A program made the translations under genes and the position numbers. This document shows positions 34,737 to 44,118 of a stretch of DNA of 64,000 nucleotides, in pieces. Numbering within the stretch: the first letter of the stretch is position 1; each line of letters begins with the position of its first letter. The notes under the pieces are model-generated. The model saw nothing but the letters and a program-made list of their open reading frames with translations, was not told the DNA's origin and searched no databases. This stretch comes from Hymenobacter arizonensis. GTDB taxonomy: Bacteria > Bacteroidota > Bacteroidia > Cytophagales > Hymenobacteraceae. The DNA lies in assembly GCF_900115775.1 (NCBI RefSeq), contig NZ_FOXS01000001.1, forward strand, positions 1,302,001 to 1,366,000. Reading direction: 5' to 3'.

Positions 34737-34776
34737 AAAAGAACGGCGGGAAAGGTGAAATCTCCCGCTACCGTTC
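34737..34776 (-). terminator. Rho-independent terminator after the amidohydrolase-like gene
   Basis: On the minus strand GAACGG(TAG)CGGGA pairs with TCCCGCCGTTC, followed by TTTT. It lies about 20 bases past the stop of the 433-residue protein. Confidence 0.65.
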
Positions 34777-34793
34777 CATTACCGGGGTGGTTG

Positions 34794-36095
34794 CTACAGC
34801 CCGTATTTGCTCCGAAACTTCTTCTCCAGATACGTTTGCTTGCTCTCCAGCGAGATGGTGCGGCCGTTGATAAAGGCGCGGGAAACGGCATTGGTGCGCA
34901 TGTCCAGCAGGTCGCCTTTGCTGAGCACGAGCGTGGCGCTTTTGCCCACTTCCAGGGTTCCGTAGTCCTTATCGATGCCCATAATCTGGGCCGTGCTGAG
35001 CGTAACGGCCGTCAAGGCCTGCTCCTTGGTGAGGCCGAAGCCGGCAGCCGTGCCCGCTACGAACGCCAGGTTGCGCGAACCCGCCGTTTCCTGGTCGCCC
35101 TGGTAGTCGAGGCAAAAGCGAATGCCTGCGGCCTGCAGCTGCGCGGGCAGCTTGTAGGGCTGGTCGTAGTCGTCGGCGTCGCGCCGGGGCAGCGCGTGAA
35201 TCCGCGATACGACCACACTGATGTCGTTTTGCTTCAGGAAGTCGAGCACCATCCAGGCGTCGCGGGCGCCGACCACAGCCACCTTCTGCGCGCCCATGCG
35301 GCGGGCAAAACGCACGGCTTCGATGATTTCCTTGCCATAGTCGGCGTGCAGGTACAGCGTTTTGGAGCCGTCGAAAATACCAGCCAGGGCGGCGAGGCGT
35401 AGGTTTTCCTTACGGCTGGCGGGCAGCTGGCGGTAGGCACTGGCTTCGCCGAAAAGCTGTTCCAGGTCGCGCAGCTGGCTTTCGCGGGCTTTCTGCCGAC
35501 GGTCGAGCACGGCAGCGTCTTCGTTAGGACTGAGGCGAAACACCATCTGGGGCCAGATGAGGTGCTGGCCGTCGTCGGCGCGCACCACGGCGTCCTGCCA
35601 GTTCCAGGCGTCGAGCTGCACTACGCTGCTCTGGCCAGCCAGCAGGCCGCCGCGGGGCGTGGTTTGGGCCAGTAGCACGCCGTTGGTGCGCACGGTGGGC
35701 AGAATGTCCGAATCGGTGTTGTAGGCAATCAGGGCACGCACGTTGGGGTTCATCGTGCCCACTTCCCGCTCATCTACCGTGGCCCGGATGGACTCTACTT
35801 CGGTCAAACCCAGCGTGGTATTGGGCACTATCAGGCCCGGGTACAGGTCTTGGCCGGCCGCATCGATGGTCTCATAGCCGGCTCGGTCGGCGCTGAAGCC
35901 GGCCGCTGGCCCGGCATAGGTTAAGCGGCCTTTGTCGAAGGCAAGGGCGGCGTTGGGCACCACTGTGCCATTGCCCACGTGCAGCGTGGCACCTGTAATG
36001 AGTACCGGCTTGGCCTGGGGCGGCGCGGGCGTGGGCACCTGGGCCAGAGCGGCGCAGGTGATACTAGCGAAGGCGAGGGTTAGAATAAGGCGCAT
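34794..36095 (-). CDS. Exported amidohydrolase-like protein lacking the metal site
   Basis: 433 residues, signal peptide about 1-18. The composite beta-sandwich/TIM-barrel of imidazolonepropionase-like amidohydrolases is recognisable (ITGATLHVGNGTVVPNAALAFDKGRL; C-terminal VTLSTAQIMGIDKDYGTLEVGKSATLVL). The usual PGxIDxHxH strand reads YPGLIVPNTTLG, with neither metal-binding histidine, so it is probably inactive or partner-binding. It follows a larger amidohydrolase (36285-39386) on the same strand; the two may form a complex. Confidence 0.82.
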   Translation of the reverse strand: MRLILTLAFASITCAALAQVPTPAPPQAKPVLITGATLHVGNGTVVPNAALAFDKGRLTYAGPAAGFSADRAGYETIDAAGQDLYPGLIVPNTTLGLTEVESIRATVDEREVGTMNPNVRALIAYNTDSDILPTVRTNGVLLAQTTPRGGLLAGQSSVVQLDAWNWQDAVVRADDGQHLIWPQMVFRLSPNEDAAVLDRRQKARESQLRDLEQLFGEASAYRQLPASRKENLRLAALAGIFDGSKTLYLHADYGKEIIEAVRFARRMGAQKVAVVGARDAWMVLDFLKQNDISVVVSRIHALPRRDADDYDQPYKLPAQLQAAGIRFCLDYQGDQETAGSRNLAFVAGTAAGFGLTKEQALTAVTLSTAQIMGIDKDYGTLEVGKSATLVLSKGDLLDMRTNAVSRAFINGRTISLESKQTYLEKKFRSKYGL

Positions 36096-36140
36096 AGTGA
36101 ATTATTTACTGGTGATGGGCGCAAGCGGCGCGGACGGGAA

Positions 36141-36284
36141 CCTCACCCCCTGACCCCTGCCGGGCACGGCCCCTCTCCAAAAAAGAGGGGGCACCGGTTC
36201 GTGAAGACGATTCCGATGAAAGCATTTCCGGTGCCCCCTCTTTTTTGGAGAGGGGCCGTGCCCGGCAGGGGTCAGGGGGTGAGG
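36141..36284. repeat. Dispersed long palindrome, family B, copy 2
   Basis: Two perfect 57-bp arms (36141-36197, 36228-36284), opening CCTCACCCCCTGACCCCTGC and with AAAAAAGAGGGGG near the centre. Compare 12447-12634. It abuts the stop codon of the 1033-residue amidohydrolase and lies 46 bp from the start of the next gene. Confidence 0.92.
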
Positions 36285-39200
36285 TTAGTCGGCTAGTTCT
36301 TTTTCTTGCCCAATGGTGTCGCAGTGCCATAGGCCCTGCGGTTTGCTGGAAGCTGCCTGGGTAGGCGCGCCTCCTTTTTTGGCGGCCAGCATGGCCTGCA
36401 CAATGCGCTGCCGCTCCTTCTGGATATCGGCCCGGAGGGCAGCGTCGGCCGTGAGGCTGAACATCTCGCGACCATCGACGAAGGTGTATTCCGGGCGGGC
36501 GTAAACGCTCAGCGGGTTATCGGTCCAGAGCACCACGTCGGCGTCCTTGCCTTCTTTGATGGAACCCATCTTGGCGTCGAGGTGCAGCATTTTGGCCGGG
36601 TTGATGGTGACCAGGCGCAGGGCTTCTTCCTCGGAGAGGCCGCCGTATTTCACGGTTTTGGCCGCTTCTTGGTTGAGGCGGCGACTCATTTCGGCGTCGT
36701 CGGAATTGATGGCCACGTTCAGGCCGGCCCGCGTCATGATGGCCGCGTTGTAGGGAATGGCGTCGCGCACTTCGTTTTTGTAAGCCCACCAGTCCGAGAA
36801 AGTGCTGGCGTTTACCCCGTGGGCCTTCATTTTGTCGGCCACCTTGTAGCCTTCAAGGATGTGCGTGAAGGTGTTCACCTTGAATCCCATCCGGTCGGCT
36901 ACGCCCAGCAGCATGTTGATTTCGCTCTGCACGTAGCTGTGGCAGGTGATGAAGCGCTGGCGGTTCAGAATTTCAACCAGTGCATCAAGCTCCAGGTCGC
37001 GGCGTGGGCCTTCGGTTTTGTTCTGCTTGGCTTTGCCGAGCTTGTTGTAAGCGGCAAGGTCTTTCTGGTACTCCTTGGCGCGGGTGAACGCATCCACGAA
37101 CACCTGCTCGGTGCCCATGCGTGTCTGTGGGAAGCGCAGCACGTTCAGCTCGCCCCAGTTGCTTTGCTTCACGTTTTCGCCCAGGGCGAATTTGATAAAG
37201 CCTGGTGCGCCAGCAATTTTCATGGCCTCGGGCGTGGCGCCCCAACGCATTTTCACCAGCGCCGACTGCCCGCCTATGGGGTTGGCCGAGCCGTGCAGCA
37301 GCTGCGCGGCCACTACACCGCCCGCCAGGTCGCGGTAGATGCCCACGTCCTCGTTATCGACTACATCGGCCACGCTCACCTCACTGGTTACGGCCTGGGT
37401 GCCTTCGTTCACGCCCCCGGCCACGGCAATGTGGGAGTGTTCGTCGATAATGCCCGGCGAGAGGTGCTTGCCGGTGCCGTCGATGGTTCGGCCGCCCTTG
37501 GGCAGCGTCAGCCCCTTCCCTATTTTCGAGATTTTGCCATTTACCAGCAGCACATCGGTGTTTTCGAGCTTGCCGGCGGCGTCGCTGGTCCACACCGTTG
37601 CATTTTTAATCAGGGTGGTTTGCTGGCTGGGCATTTCGGCCCGGCCGTAGGCGGCAAAGGGGAAAATGACGTTGCCCACCACTGGCGGCGGCGTCACCTT
37701 GGCCGAGTCTCGCTTGGCGGCGCGGCTGGCTTCTTCCAGGCGGGCGGCGCGCCATTTCACGGGCGTGCCATCGGCCAGCAGGCCATCGCCCTGGAATACG
37801 CGGCCCTCCTGGGTGTAGTAGCCGCTGAGGCGCACCGAGCCCGCGGGAGCTGCTGGCGTCACAGCAGCGCCCTTAGCGGCTTTGCTCTTTTGCTTGTCGC
37901 TCGGGTTGAACACCACCGTGGCCAAGTCGCTGGTCACGGTCACGTTGCCGCGGATGGTGTCGCCGGCGGTGGGCACAATTTTCAGCTCCGGCGCTTCGGG
38001 CTTGCCCTGAATCAGGAAGCGGCCCTCGGGCTGGTCGCCTATTTTTAGGCTATACACGCCGCGGTAGTCGGCGGGCACGGTGCTTAGCTGGTAGCGTTCG
38101 CCCTGCACCCAGTTATCGAGCAGCACGTTGTCATCGGCCAGGAAGCGGGCCGAGCACACGATGAAGTTGGCTTCCATGCCCGGTTTCAGGGCGCCGATGC
38201 GGTCCTGGGCGCGGAGCAGGCGGGCAGGGGCATCGGTCAGGGCTTGTAGGGCGGCGGTTTCGCTCAGGCCGTATTGGGCAGCTTTGCGCAGGTTGGGCAG
38301 AAACTTCTTCTTGTCCTTGAGGTCGGCGGCGGTGAGCACAAACGGCACGCCGGCCTGGCTGAGGCGGGCGGCGTTGGCGGGGGCCAACTCCCAGTGTTTC
38401 AAATCCTCGAGCGGAATGCGTAGGGCGTCGTACACGTCCTCCACATTGTAGGCATCGGGGAAGTTGAGGGCCAGCACGAAAGTGGCGCCAGTGGCTTTCA
38501 AATCGTTGAGGCGCTGGTATTCGTCGCCGCGGCCTTTGATGATGTATTGCTGGCCGGCCTCGTCCCCTACTTTATCGGCCCGGAGGGCCGAAAGCTTGTC
38601 GCTCACTTGAAATATGGTGGGCAGCGCTTTCTGCTGGGTCAGGGCCTGCAGCGAGAGGTTCTGCTCACGGCGGGGGTTGCGCTGGTTCCATTGCGCATCG
38701 AGGTAAGTTTGGCGAAGCAGGGAAATGCTGCCCATCAGCGAGCCCGGGTAGTCCTGGGTGCTGCTGCCCTTGTCGAACGACAACCCCGAGGCCGCTTTTT
38801 CCAGCAGTATCACCTCGTTTTCCTTGCGGTTGGTGTTCAAACTCACCAGGGCAGCCGTGCCGCGCATGATGCCATCGGCCTGCTGCGTGAGCACGGCCCC
38901 GAAGCCCAGGGCCCGGTAGGCGGTGGCTTGCTCGGCGTTAATCTTGAACTGTTCGGCCGCGTTCACCTCGGGGTGAATGGCCTGGTTCCAGTTGAAGGCG
39001 CCCGTTTTCTGGCTTTCAAACTGCGGGGGCACGCGGCGGCCCTGGCGCTCTGCCGGCTTTATTTCAGGCACGCCATAGCTGGTGTACACGTCCACAAAAC
39101 CGGGGTAGATGAACTTGCCGCGCAGGTCCTGCACCACGGCCCCGGCCGGGATTTTCACCGAACCCGCGGGGCCAGAGGCCAGCACTTTGCCGTCCTGCAC

Positions 39201-39386
39201 CACCAGCGTGGCATCGCTAATGCGGGTTTTGTAATCGGTGAACAGGGTGGCGTGGGTGAAGGCGAAAGTGCCCGTTCGCTGGTCAAATACGCCGTTGCGC
39301 GGGTAGGTGCCGGGCTGGGCCTGCGCCGCCTGAACTAGTAAGCCCAGCACCGATAGAAACGGCACTTGCCGAATAGAAAGCTTCAT
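36285..39386 (-). CDS. Exported double-domain amidohydrolase
   Basis: 1033 residues, signal peptide about 1-23. Two amidohydrolase domains are fused. The N-terminal one (about 35-470) lacks the HxH metal motif (YPGFVDVYTSYG). The C-terminal one (about 590-1000) keeps it: IIDEHSHIAVAGG, then CHSY, the histidine in FTHILEGY, and the aspartate in NSDDAEM. The family hydrolyses amide or cyclic-amide bonds, and exported members are often peptidase- or prolidase-like. It is probably co-transcribed with the smaller, metal-less paralogue downstream. Substrate unknown. Confidence 0.85.
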   Translation of the reverse strand: MKLSIRQVPFLSVLGLLVQAAQAQPGTYPRNGVFDQRTGTFAFTHATLFTDYKTRISDATLVVQDGKVLASGPAGSVKIPAGAVVQDLRGKFIYPGFVDVYTSYGVPEIKPAERQGRRVPPQFESQKTGAFNWNQAIHPEVNAAEQFKINAEQATAYRALGFGAVLTQQADGIMRGTAALVSLNTNRKENEVILLEKAASGLSFDKGSSTQDYPGSLMGSISLLRQTYLDAQWNQRNPRREQNLSLQALTQQKALPTIFQVSDKLSALRADKVGDEAGQQYIIKGRGDEYQRLNDLKATGATFVLALNFPDAYNVEDVYDALRIPLEDLKHWELAPANAARLSQAGVPFVLTAADLKDKKKFLPNLRKAAQYGLSETAALQALTDAPARLLRAQDRIGALKPGMEANFIVCSARFLADDNVLLDNWVQGERYQLSTVPADYRGVYSLKIGDQPEGRFLIQGKPEAPELKIVPTAGDTIRGNVTVTSDLATVVFNPSDKQKSKAAKGAAVTPAAPAGSVRLSGYYTQEGRVFQGDGLLADGTPVKWRAARLEEASRAAKRDSAKVTPPPVVGNVIFPFAAYGRAEMPSQQTTLIKNATVWTSDAAGKLENTDVLLVNGKISKIGKGLTLPKGGRTIDGTGKHLSPGIIDEHSHIAVAGGVNEGTQAVTSEVSVADVVDNEDVGIYRDLAGGVVAAQLLHGSANPIGGQSALVKMRWGATPEAMKIAGAPGFIKFALGENVKQSNWGELNVLRFPQTRMGTEQVFVDAFTRAKEYQKDLAAYNKLGKAKQNKTEGPRRDLELDALVEILNRQRFITCHSYVQSEINMLLGVADRMGFKVNTFTHILEGYKVADKMKAHGVNASTFSDWWAYKNEVRDAIPYNAAIMTRAGLNVAINSDDAEMSRRLNQEAAKTVKYGGLSEEEALRLVTINPAKMLHLDAKMGSIKEGKDADVVLWTDNPLSVYARPEYTFVDGREMFSLTADAALRADIQKERQRIVQAMLAAKKGGAPTQAASSKPQGLWHCDTIGQEKELAD

Positions 39387-39564
39387 GCAAAAAGAAGTTA
39401 TAAAACCTTAAAAGTTCGGCCAAAAACGATGTCGCCCCAGGGCCGGCCATCAAATGTAGTTCCGCAAGCCACGGCGCGGCAACGGTTCTGTACAAATGCC
39501 AGTAATAATATGGCAACGGCCCGAACACACCACCGGCCGGTTCATATCTAACCCCCTCCACCCC

Positions 39565-39780
39565 ATGCGCAAAGGCACCAAAGTCACCTGGAAGTACGGC
39601 ACTGGCACGGCCACCGGCAAAATCGAATCGATGCACAAAGAGCCCATTGCCCGCACCATAAAGGGTTCAGAAATTCATCGCAACGGCTCGCCCGAAGACC
39701 CGGCCTTGGTCATTGTGCAAGACAATGGCGACCGGGTACTCAAGCTGCAAAGTGAGGTGAAGGCCGCCAGCGCGAAATAG
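39565..39780 (+). CDS. Small DUF2945/HVA1 Tudor-like domain protein
   Basis: 71 residues from the ATG at 39565 (MRKGTKVTWKYG). The sequence TGKIESMHKEPIARTIKGSEI ... DPALVIVQDNGDRVLKL matches the small SH3/Tudor-like domain of hypervirulence-associated (HVA1/DUF2945) proteins, normally about 70 residues. The biochemical role is unknown; such domains often bind nucleic acids or proteins. It stands alone. Confidence 0.75.
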   Translation: MRKGTKVTWKYGTGTATGKIESMHKEPIARTIKGSEIHRNGSPEDPALVIVQDNGDRVLKLQSEVKAASAK

Positions 39781-39869
39781 GCGAGCATCAAACAATAGTG
39801 CACTGGATATTTACTACTAGTACGTTCTAGAAGAAATAGAGCCTGTTTAGGAGGTAATGAGTGACTGTT

Positions 39870-39963
39870 CGTCATTCCGAGCGCAGCCGGGGAATCTTGC
39901 TCGCACCGTTCGGGCCTCGTGCAACGACTCGAGCGAAATTCCTCGGCTGCGCTCATAATGACG
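39870..39963. repeat. Dispersed long palindrome, family A, copy 5
   Basis: Arms CGTCATTCCGAGCGCAGCCG and (inverse) CGGCTGCGCTCATAATGACG with inner GGAATCTTGCTCG-type arms; several mismatches make it the most diverged copy. Confidence 0.75.
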
Positions 39964-40095
39964 AGCGGATGACTTCCTTAACAGCTTCATAAATAGCACT
40001 AATTGCCACTTTGTCACAGGCAGTCGATTCCTGTTGTTTATTGAATGTTAAATATGCCAATGGATTGATTAATAATCGACCATTGAGCCTAAAGA

Positions 40096-40127
40096 TTGGT
40101 GTTATAACAAGATTTTTCTTACATTTA
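40096..40127 (+). promoter_or_regulatory. Candidate promoter of the DUF418 gene
   Basis: TTGG at 40096-40099, a 20-base spacer and TACATTTA at 40120-40127 (7/8 match to TAnnTTTG), in an AT-rich region 53 bases before the start codon. Confidence 0.35.
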
Positions 40128-40180
40128 AAGAGTTAGTATTGGGCCCTAACATCATTTGGTACCCCGAATTCATCCTTTAA

Positions 40181-41470
40181 ATGGAAAACACTCTTGTTCG
40201 TTCGGCGGCTCCTCTTGAAGAATCCGACCGTTCCACATTGCTCGATTCCCTGCGTGGATTCGCTTTGATAGGCGTTTGCCTCGCCAATCTTTTTACTGGC
40301 TTCTCGCTATGGGGTGACCCGGAAGCCCCGTCACCCGCCAGCTTACCCACCGCCGCTACCGACCCCGCCGCCGCATTTCTTATTCGTGCCTTGGTCGATG
40401 GCAAGTTTTACTCCTTGTTTTCGCTGCTGTTCGGCATTGGTTTCGCCGTACAGCTGCACCGGTCGCAGGCCCGCGGCGACACCCGGTTGCAGACGTATCG
40501 GCGGCGCCTATGGGTGTTGCTGGGCATTGGGGTGGCGCATTTGCTGCTCATTTGGAGCGGCGATATTTTGGCCTTCTATGCCTTGACGGGCTTGCTGCTG
40601 GTACGGCTCCGGGGAATTTCCGATAAGGCGCTTCTGCGCTGGGCCGCAGCCTTGCTGCTCTTGCCAGTGCCGCTGTGGGCCATTTTTTGGCTGGCAGGCG
40701 GATGGAACGCACCCGTGCCGCTCACCATCGGATTGCCGTTTTATGCCATCGGCCAAGCCTTGATTACTCCTTTGGGAATCAAAACTTTTTACCAGGGAAT
40801 GGCGAACTCCGACTGGGGACTTTTCTTGCGTAGCCTGCAGGCCGGCTTTTTCTTCCGCTTTGGCAATCTGCTTTTTCAGTGGCGGGTATGCAAGGTGCTT
40901 TCCATGTTTCTGCTGGGACTGTGGATAGGCCGCCACCAGATTTTTAATAACCTCGAAGCCCACTTGCCACTGCTTCGGCGGGTAGCTATTTGGGGCCTTG
41001 CATTGGGCCTGCCCGTCAACTTGCTTAATGCTTACCTCAACGCTGGCAGTGCCTACGACAACGGGGAAACCTTGGGGTTGGCCCACGCCCTGCTCTACGC
41101 GCTGGGCGTGGGGCCCTTGGCCTTGGCCTATGCCGCATTGTTTGCCTTAGCCTGGCAAAAGCGGTCGGGCCGCGTGCTGCGCCAGCTGGCTCCGCTGGGC
41201 CGCATGGCCCTCACCTGCTACCTGACTCAGAGCGTGATAGCCACTTTCCTGTTTACTGGCGTGGGGCTGGCGTGGTTGGGCCGGGTGGGCCCTACCCTGC
41301 TGTGGCCCTTGGGCTTCGCCATCATCGCGGGGCAGCTGCTGGCCTGCCGCTGGTGGCTGCGGCGCTTTCAGTTTGGCCCCGTGGAATGGCTGTGGCGTAG
41401 CCTCACGTATCGGCAATGGCAACCCCTGCGCCGCCTCAACCCACCGCTAACGGCCCCGGCTTTGGGCTAA
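40181..41470 (+). CDS. DUF418 (YeiB-like) multipass membrane protein
   Basis: 429 residues with about ten transmembrane helices. The N-terminal LLDSLRGFALIGVCLANL and the following DGKFYSLFSLLFGIGFAVQL are the hallmark of YeiB/DUF418 proteins, related to membrane acyltransferases. The C-terminal DUF418 domain includes APLGRMALTCYLTQS and ends about 420. A role as acyltransferase or transporter is suggested for the family but not proven. A terminator follows. Confidence 0.85.
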   Translation: MENTLVRSAAPLEESDRSTLLDSLRGFALIGVCLANLFTGFSLWGDPEAPSPASLPTAATDPAAAFLIRALVDGKFYSLFSLLFGIGFAVQLHRSQARGDTRLQTYRRRLWVLLGIGVAHLLLIWSGDILAFYALTGLLLVRLRGISDKALLRWAAALLLLPVPLWAIFWLAGGWNAPVPLTIGLPFYAIGQALITPLGIKTFYQGMANSDWGLFLRSLQAGFFFRFGNLLFQWRVCKVLSMFLLGLWIGRHQIFNNLEAHLPLLRRVAIWGLALGLPVNLLNAYLNAGSAYDNGETLGLAHALLYALGVGPLALAYAALFALAWQKRSGRVLRQLAPLGRMALTCYLTQSVIATFLFTGVGLAWLGRVGPTLLWPLGFAIIAGQLLACRWWLRRFQFGPVEWLWRSLTYRQWQPLRRLNPPLTAPALG

Positions 41471-41501
41471 ATCACTTCTTTCTCATTCCCCGTTTTACAG
41501 C

Positions 41502-41537
41502 AAAAAGCCCCGCCGGATGTCACCGACGGGGCTTTTG
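41502..41537. terminator. Bidirectional terminator between DUF418 and APC genes
   Basis: AAAAAGCCCCG(C)CGG pairs with CCGACGGGGCTTTT with one mismatch, between convergent genes. Confidence 0.75.
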
Positions 41538-41567
41538 TATTCAGCAGCCGTAGCTGCTTGCGAAGCA

Positions 41568-43151
41568 CTACAAGTTGTCCTTGTCAGGCTCGATGAAGGC
41601 TTGCTCGTCCATCTCCTTGGGCACTACCACAATGCCTTTCTGCAGCAGCGAGTTGCGCTTGCTATAGAGGAAGTACACAATGAAGCCGAGCAGCATCCAG
41701 CCCATGGCCACCTTCAGGGTGAAGGAATCGAGGGCGACAATGAGGAGCAGGCAGACAAGGGCGCCCATCACCGGTACAAACGGGAAGCTGGGCGACGAGA
41801 GCGGCGAGCGGAACGGACGGGGCTGGTCCGGGTCGGAACGGCGCATAATCCACACGCCCAGGCTCACCAGCACGAAGGCCAGCAGGGTGCCGAACGAGGT
41901 CAAGTCGCCAGCCAGGGAGCCGGGTACGAAGGCCGCGAACAGGCCCACAAACACCATCAGAATCAGGTTGGATTTGTAAGGCGTATTGAAACGGGGGTGC
42001 AATTCGGAGAATGCTTTTGGCATTAGGCCGTCTTTGGCCATGGAGAAGAACACGCGGCTCTGGCCCATGAGCATCACGAGGATTACCGAGGAGAAACCGA
42101 GCAAAATGGCAACCGTTACGGCCGTGCCCATCCACTCGTAGCCGGGCATGTGCGCCTTGATGGCGTAGGTTACCGAAGCTTCGCCGCCCAACGCTGGGTC
42201 GGCAAATTCGCGCCAGTTGGCCACACCGGTCAGCACGTGACCGAACAAGATGTAGAGAAAGGTGCAAATAGCCAGCGAGCCGAGGATGCCGATGGGCATG
42301 TCGCGCTTGGGGTTTTTGGCTTCCTGCGCGGCCGTGCTCACCGCATCAAAACCGATGAAGGCAAAGAATACAATGGCCGCACCGCCCAGGATACCGCCCA
42401 CGCCGTGCTTGTTCCACTCCGTGTATTCCCGAACCACGTCGCCAGCGGCGTTCTTAACAGGCTCAGCATTCTCCGGAATCAGGTAAGGCGTGTGGTTGGC
42501 GGGGTCGATAAACTGCCAGCCCACTGCAATGAATACCAATACGATAACCACCTTCAGGATTACTACAACAGCGTTGAAAAGCGCCGATTCCTGCGTGCCT
42601 TTCACGAGCAGCAAGCTCAGGGCCACAATAACCAGCAGCGCCGGCAGGTTGATGATACCGTGCTCAGTCACGCCGTTTACCACCGCGCTCTCGAAGGGCG
42701 AATGGCTGAGACTATACGGTATACTTGTGCCAAAAACCTCTAAGAGCTTGTTAAGGTATTCGCTCCAGGCAATGCTGACGGTGGCCGCACCCAGGGCGTA
42801 TTCCATAATAAGGGCCCAACCGATAATCCAGGCCACAAACTCGCCCATGGTCGTGTAGGCGTAGGTGTAGGCCGAACCGGCGATGGGAATCATGGCGGCG
42901 AACTCGGCGTAGCACAAGCCCGCAAACACGCAGCCGATAGCGGCCACTATGAAAGCCAGCGTAACGCCCGGGCCCGACGCCTGCGCGGCGGCGGCGGCGG
43001 TGCGCACAAACAGGCCCGCACCAATGATGGCGCCGACGCCCAGGGCCACGAGGTTGCCCGCGCCCAACGTTCGTTTCAGGGTACCGTGCCCGGTGGCATT
43101 GGCTTCACCGAGAAGCACACCTAGGGGTTTTTTGGCGAAAATACTTGCCAT
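41568..43151 (-). CDS. APC-family amino acid permease
   Basis: 527 residues, about 12-14 transmembrane helices. The substrate-binding first helix reads LVALGVGAIIGAGLFVRTAAAA, the unwound glycine motif of APC transporters, and FFAFIGFDAVSTAAQEAKNPKRDMPIGI is the hallmark of the sixth helix in the cationic amino acid (CAT-like) subgroup. It is probably a proton-coupled importer of basic or other amino acids. The last 20 residues form an acidic cytoplasmic tail. It stands alone on its strand. Confidence 0.9.
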   Translation of the reverse strand: MASIFAKKPLGVLLGEANATGHGTLKRTLGAGNLVALGVGAIIGAGLFVRTAAAAAQASGPGVTLAFIVAAIGCVFAGLCYAEFAAMIPIAGSAYTYAYTTMGEFVAWIIGWALIMEYALGAATVSIAWSEYLNKLLEVFGTSIPYSLSHSPFESAVVNGVTEHGIINLPALLVIVALSLLLVKGTQESALFNAVVVILKVVIVLVFIAVGWQFIDPANHTPYLIPENAEPVKNAAGDVVREYTEWNKHGVGGILGGAAIVFFAFIGFDAVSTAAQEAKNPKRDMPIGILGSLAICTFLYILFGHVLTGVANWREFADPALGGEASVTYAIKAHMPGYEWMGTAVTVAILLGFSSVILVMLMGQSRVFFSMAKDGLMPKAFSELHPRFNTPYKSNLILMVFVGLFAAFVPGSLAGDLTSFGTLLAFVLVSLGVWIMRRSDPDQPRPFRSPLSSPSFPFVPVMGALVCLLLIVALDSFTLKVAMGWMLLGFIVYFLYSKRNSLLQKGIVVVPKEMDEQAFIEPDKDNL

Positions 43152-43397
43152 TTGTTAGGGTTGAGGAAAGAAGAAGTGTGAAATAAAAGTAGCCTTAAAA
43201 CGGAACCGCCGGGCACCGCTATCAGGGAAAATTGATGGCAGCGGCAGCGGCGGGGCCGAAATATAGGCAGCAAATTCGCTCCGCTCGCGCTTTTTGACCC
43301 AACCGCAGGCCGCGCACGAATGCCCCGCTTCGATTAAACCCGAGCCGCCCGTCAGCATCCAAGCCAGCAAATCATCGCTTCACCCCTCGCCTCCACC

Positions 43398-43838
43398 ATG
43401 AAGAAAACCCTTGTTCTGCTGGCCGCCCTGGCTGCCAATGCCACCACAGCTTTCGCGCAAGCGCCCGCCAGCGCTGGCCCTGCCTCCACAGCCCCAGCCA
43501 GCACCCGCCCCCAGCCCAACCCCGAGCAACAGGCCGAGCGCCGCGCACTATACCTCGCCAAAGAGCTTGGCCTGAGCGCCGACCAGCAAGCCAAGCTGCA
43601 ACCCATCTTGCTGGCCCAGCGCCAGGAAATGCTGACCTTCCGCGACAAGGCCGGCACTGCTGGCAGCCGCCAAGGCATGGCCCAACAGCTGAAAGCCTCC
43701 CAGACCAAATACGAAGAGCAAATCCGCGCCGTGCTCACCCCGGAACAGTTCACCAAATTCGACCAGATGAAAGACGACCGCCGCGAGCAGATGCGCGAGC
43801 AGCGGCAAGGCGGCCGCGGCCGGAGAGGTAACCAATAG
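43398..43838 (+). CDS. Spy/CpxP-like periplasmic protein, first of two
   Basis: 146 residues with signal peptide (about 1-20, MKKTLVLLAALAANATTAFA). The mature helical part has two LTxxQ-like motifs: LGLSADQQAKLQPIL and LTPEQFTKFDQM, as in Spy/CpxP periplasmic chaperones. It ends in an Arg/Gly-rich tail (RRGNQ). A paralogue begins 280 bp downstream, beyond a family A palindrome. Confidence 0.72.
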   Translation: MKKTLVLLAALAANATTAFAQAPASAGPASTAPASTRPQPNPEQQAERRALYLAKELGLSADQQAKLQPILLAQRQEMLTFRDKAGTAGSRQGMAQQLKASQTKYEEQIRAVLTPEQFTKFDQMKDDRREQMREQRQGGRGRRGNQ

Positions 43839-43869
43839 CTTCCGGCAAGTTGAATTTCCTCCTTCAAAG

Positions 43870-43967
43870 GTCGTCATGCCGAGCGCAGCCGAGGCATCTC
43901 GCTCGCGTCGTTCAACGATTATGATTACTGCTGCACGCGAGATGCCTCGGCTGCGCTCGGCATGACC
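43870..43967. repeat. Dispersed long palindrome, family A, copy 6
   Basis: Arms GTCATGCCGAGCGCAGCCGAGG... and their inverse, with inner GCATCTCGCTCGCG/CGCGAGATGC, between the two Spy-like genes. Confidence 0.88.
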
Positions 43968-44118
43968 GGCCCTTTTGCACCTTTCCAAACAGGGTCTAAT
44001 TATCAAACGCTGTAGAATCGTCGCCCCAAAAATTTGGCCCGCCCATTGCAATAGGGCCCTTACAACCGGCCCCATCCGGCCGGTTCCCACTGCATCTCTT
44101 TTCGCTATACCCTCTATT

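Larger units (their letters stand above)
39781..40180. other. Intergenic region with palindrome and candidate promoter
   Basis: No gene in these 400 bases. They contain a family A palindrome (39870-39963), then an AT-rich stretch leading to the DUF418 gene with a candidate promoter at 40096-40127. Confidence 0.5.

Noticed and set aside
36582..38048. Long plus-strand frame opposite the large amidohydrolase
   Set aside because: Shadow of a verified coding frame with no recognisable domain.
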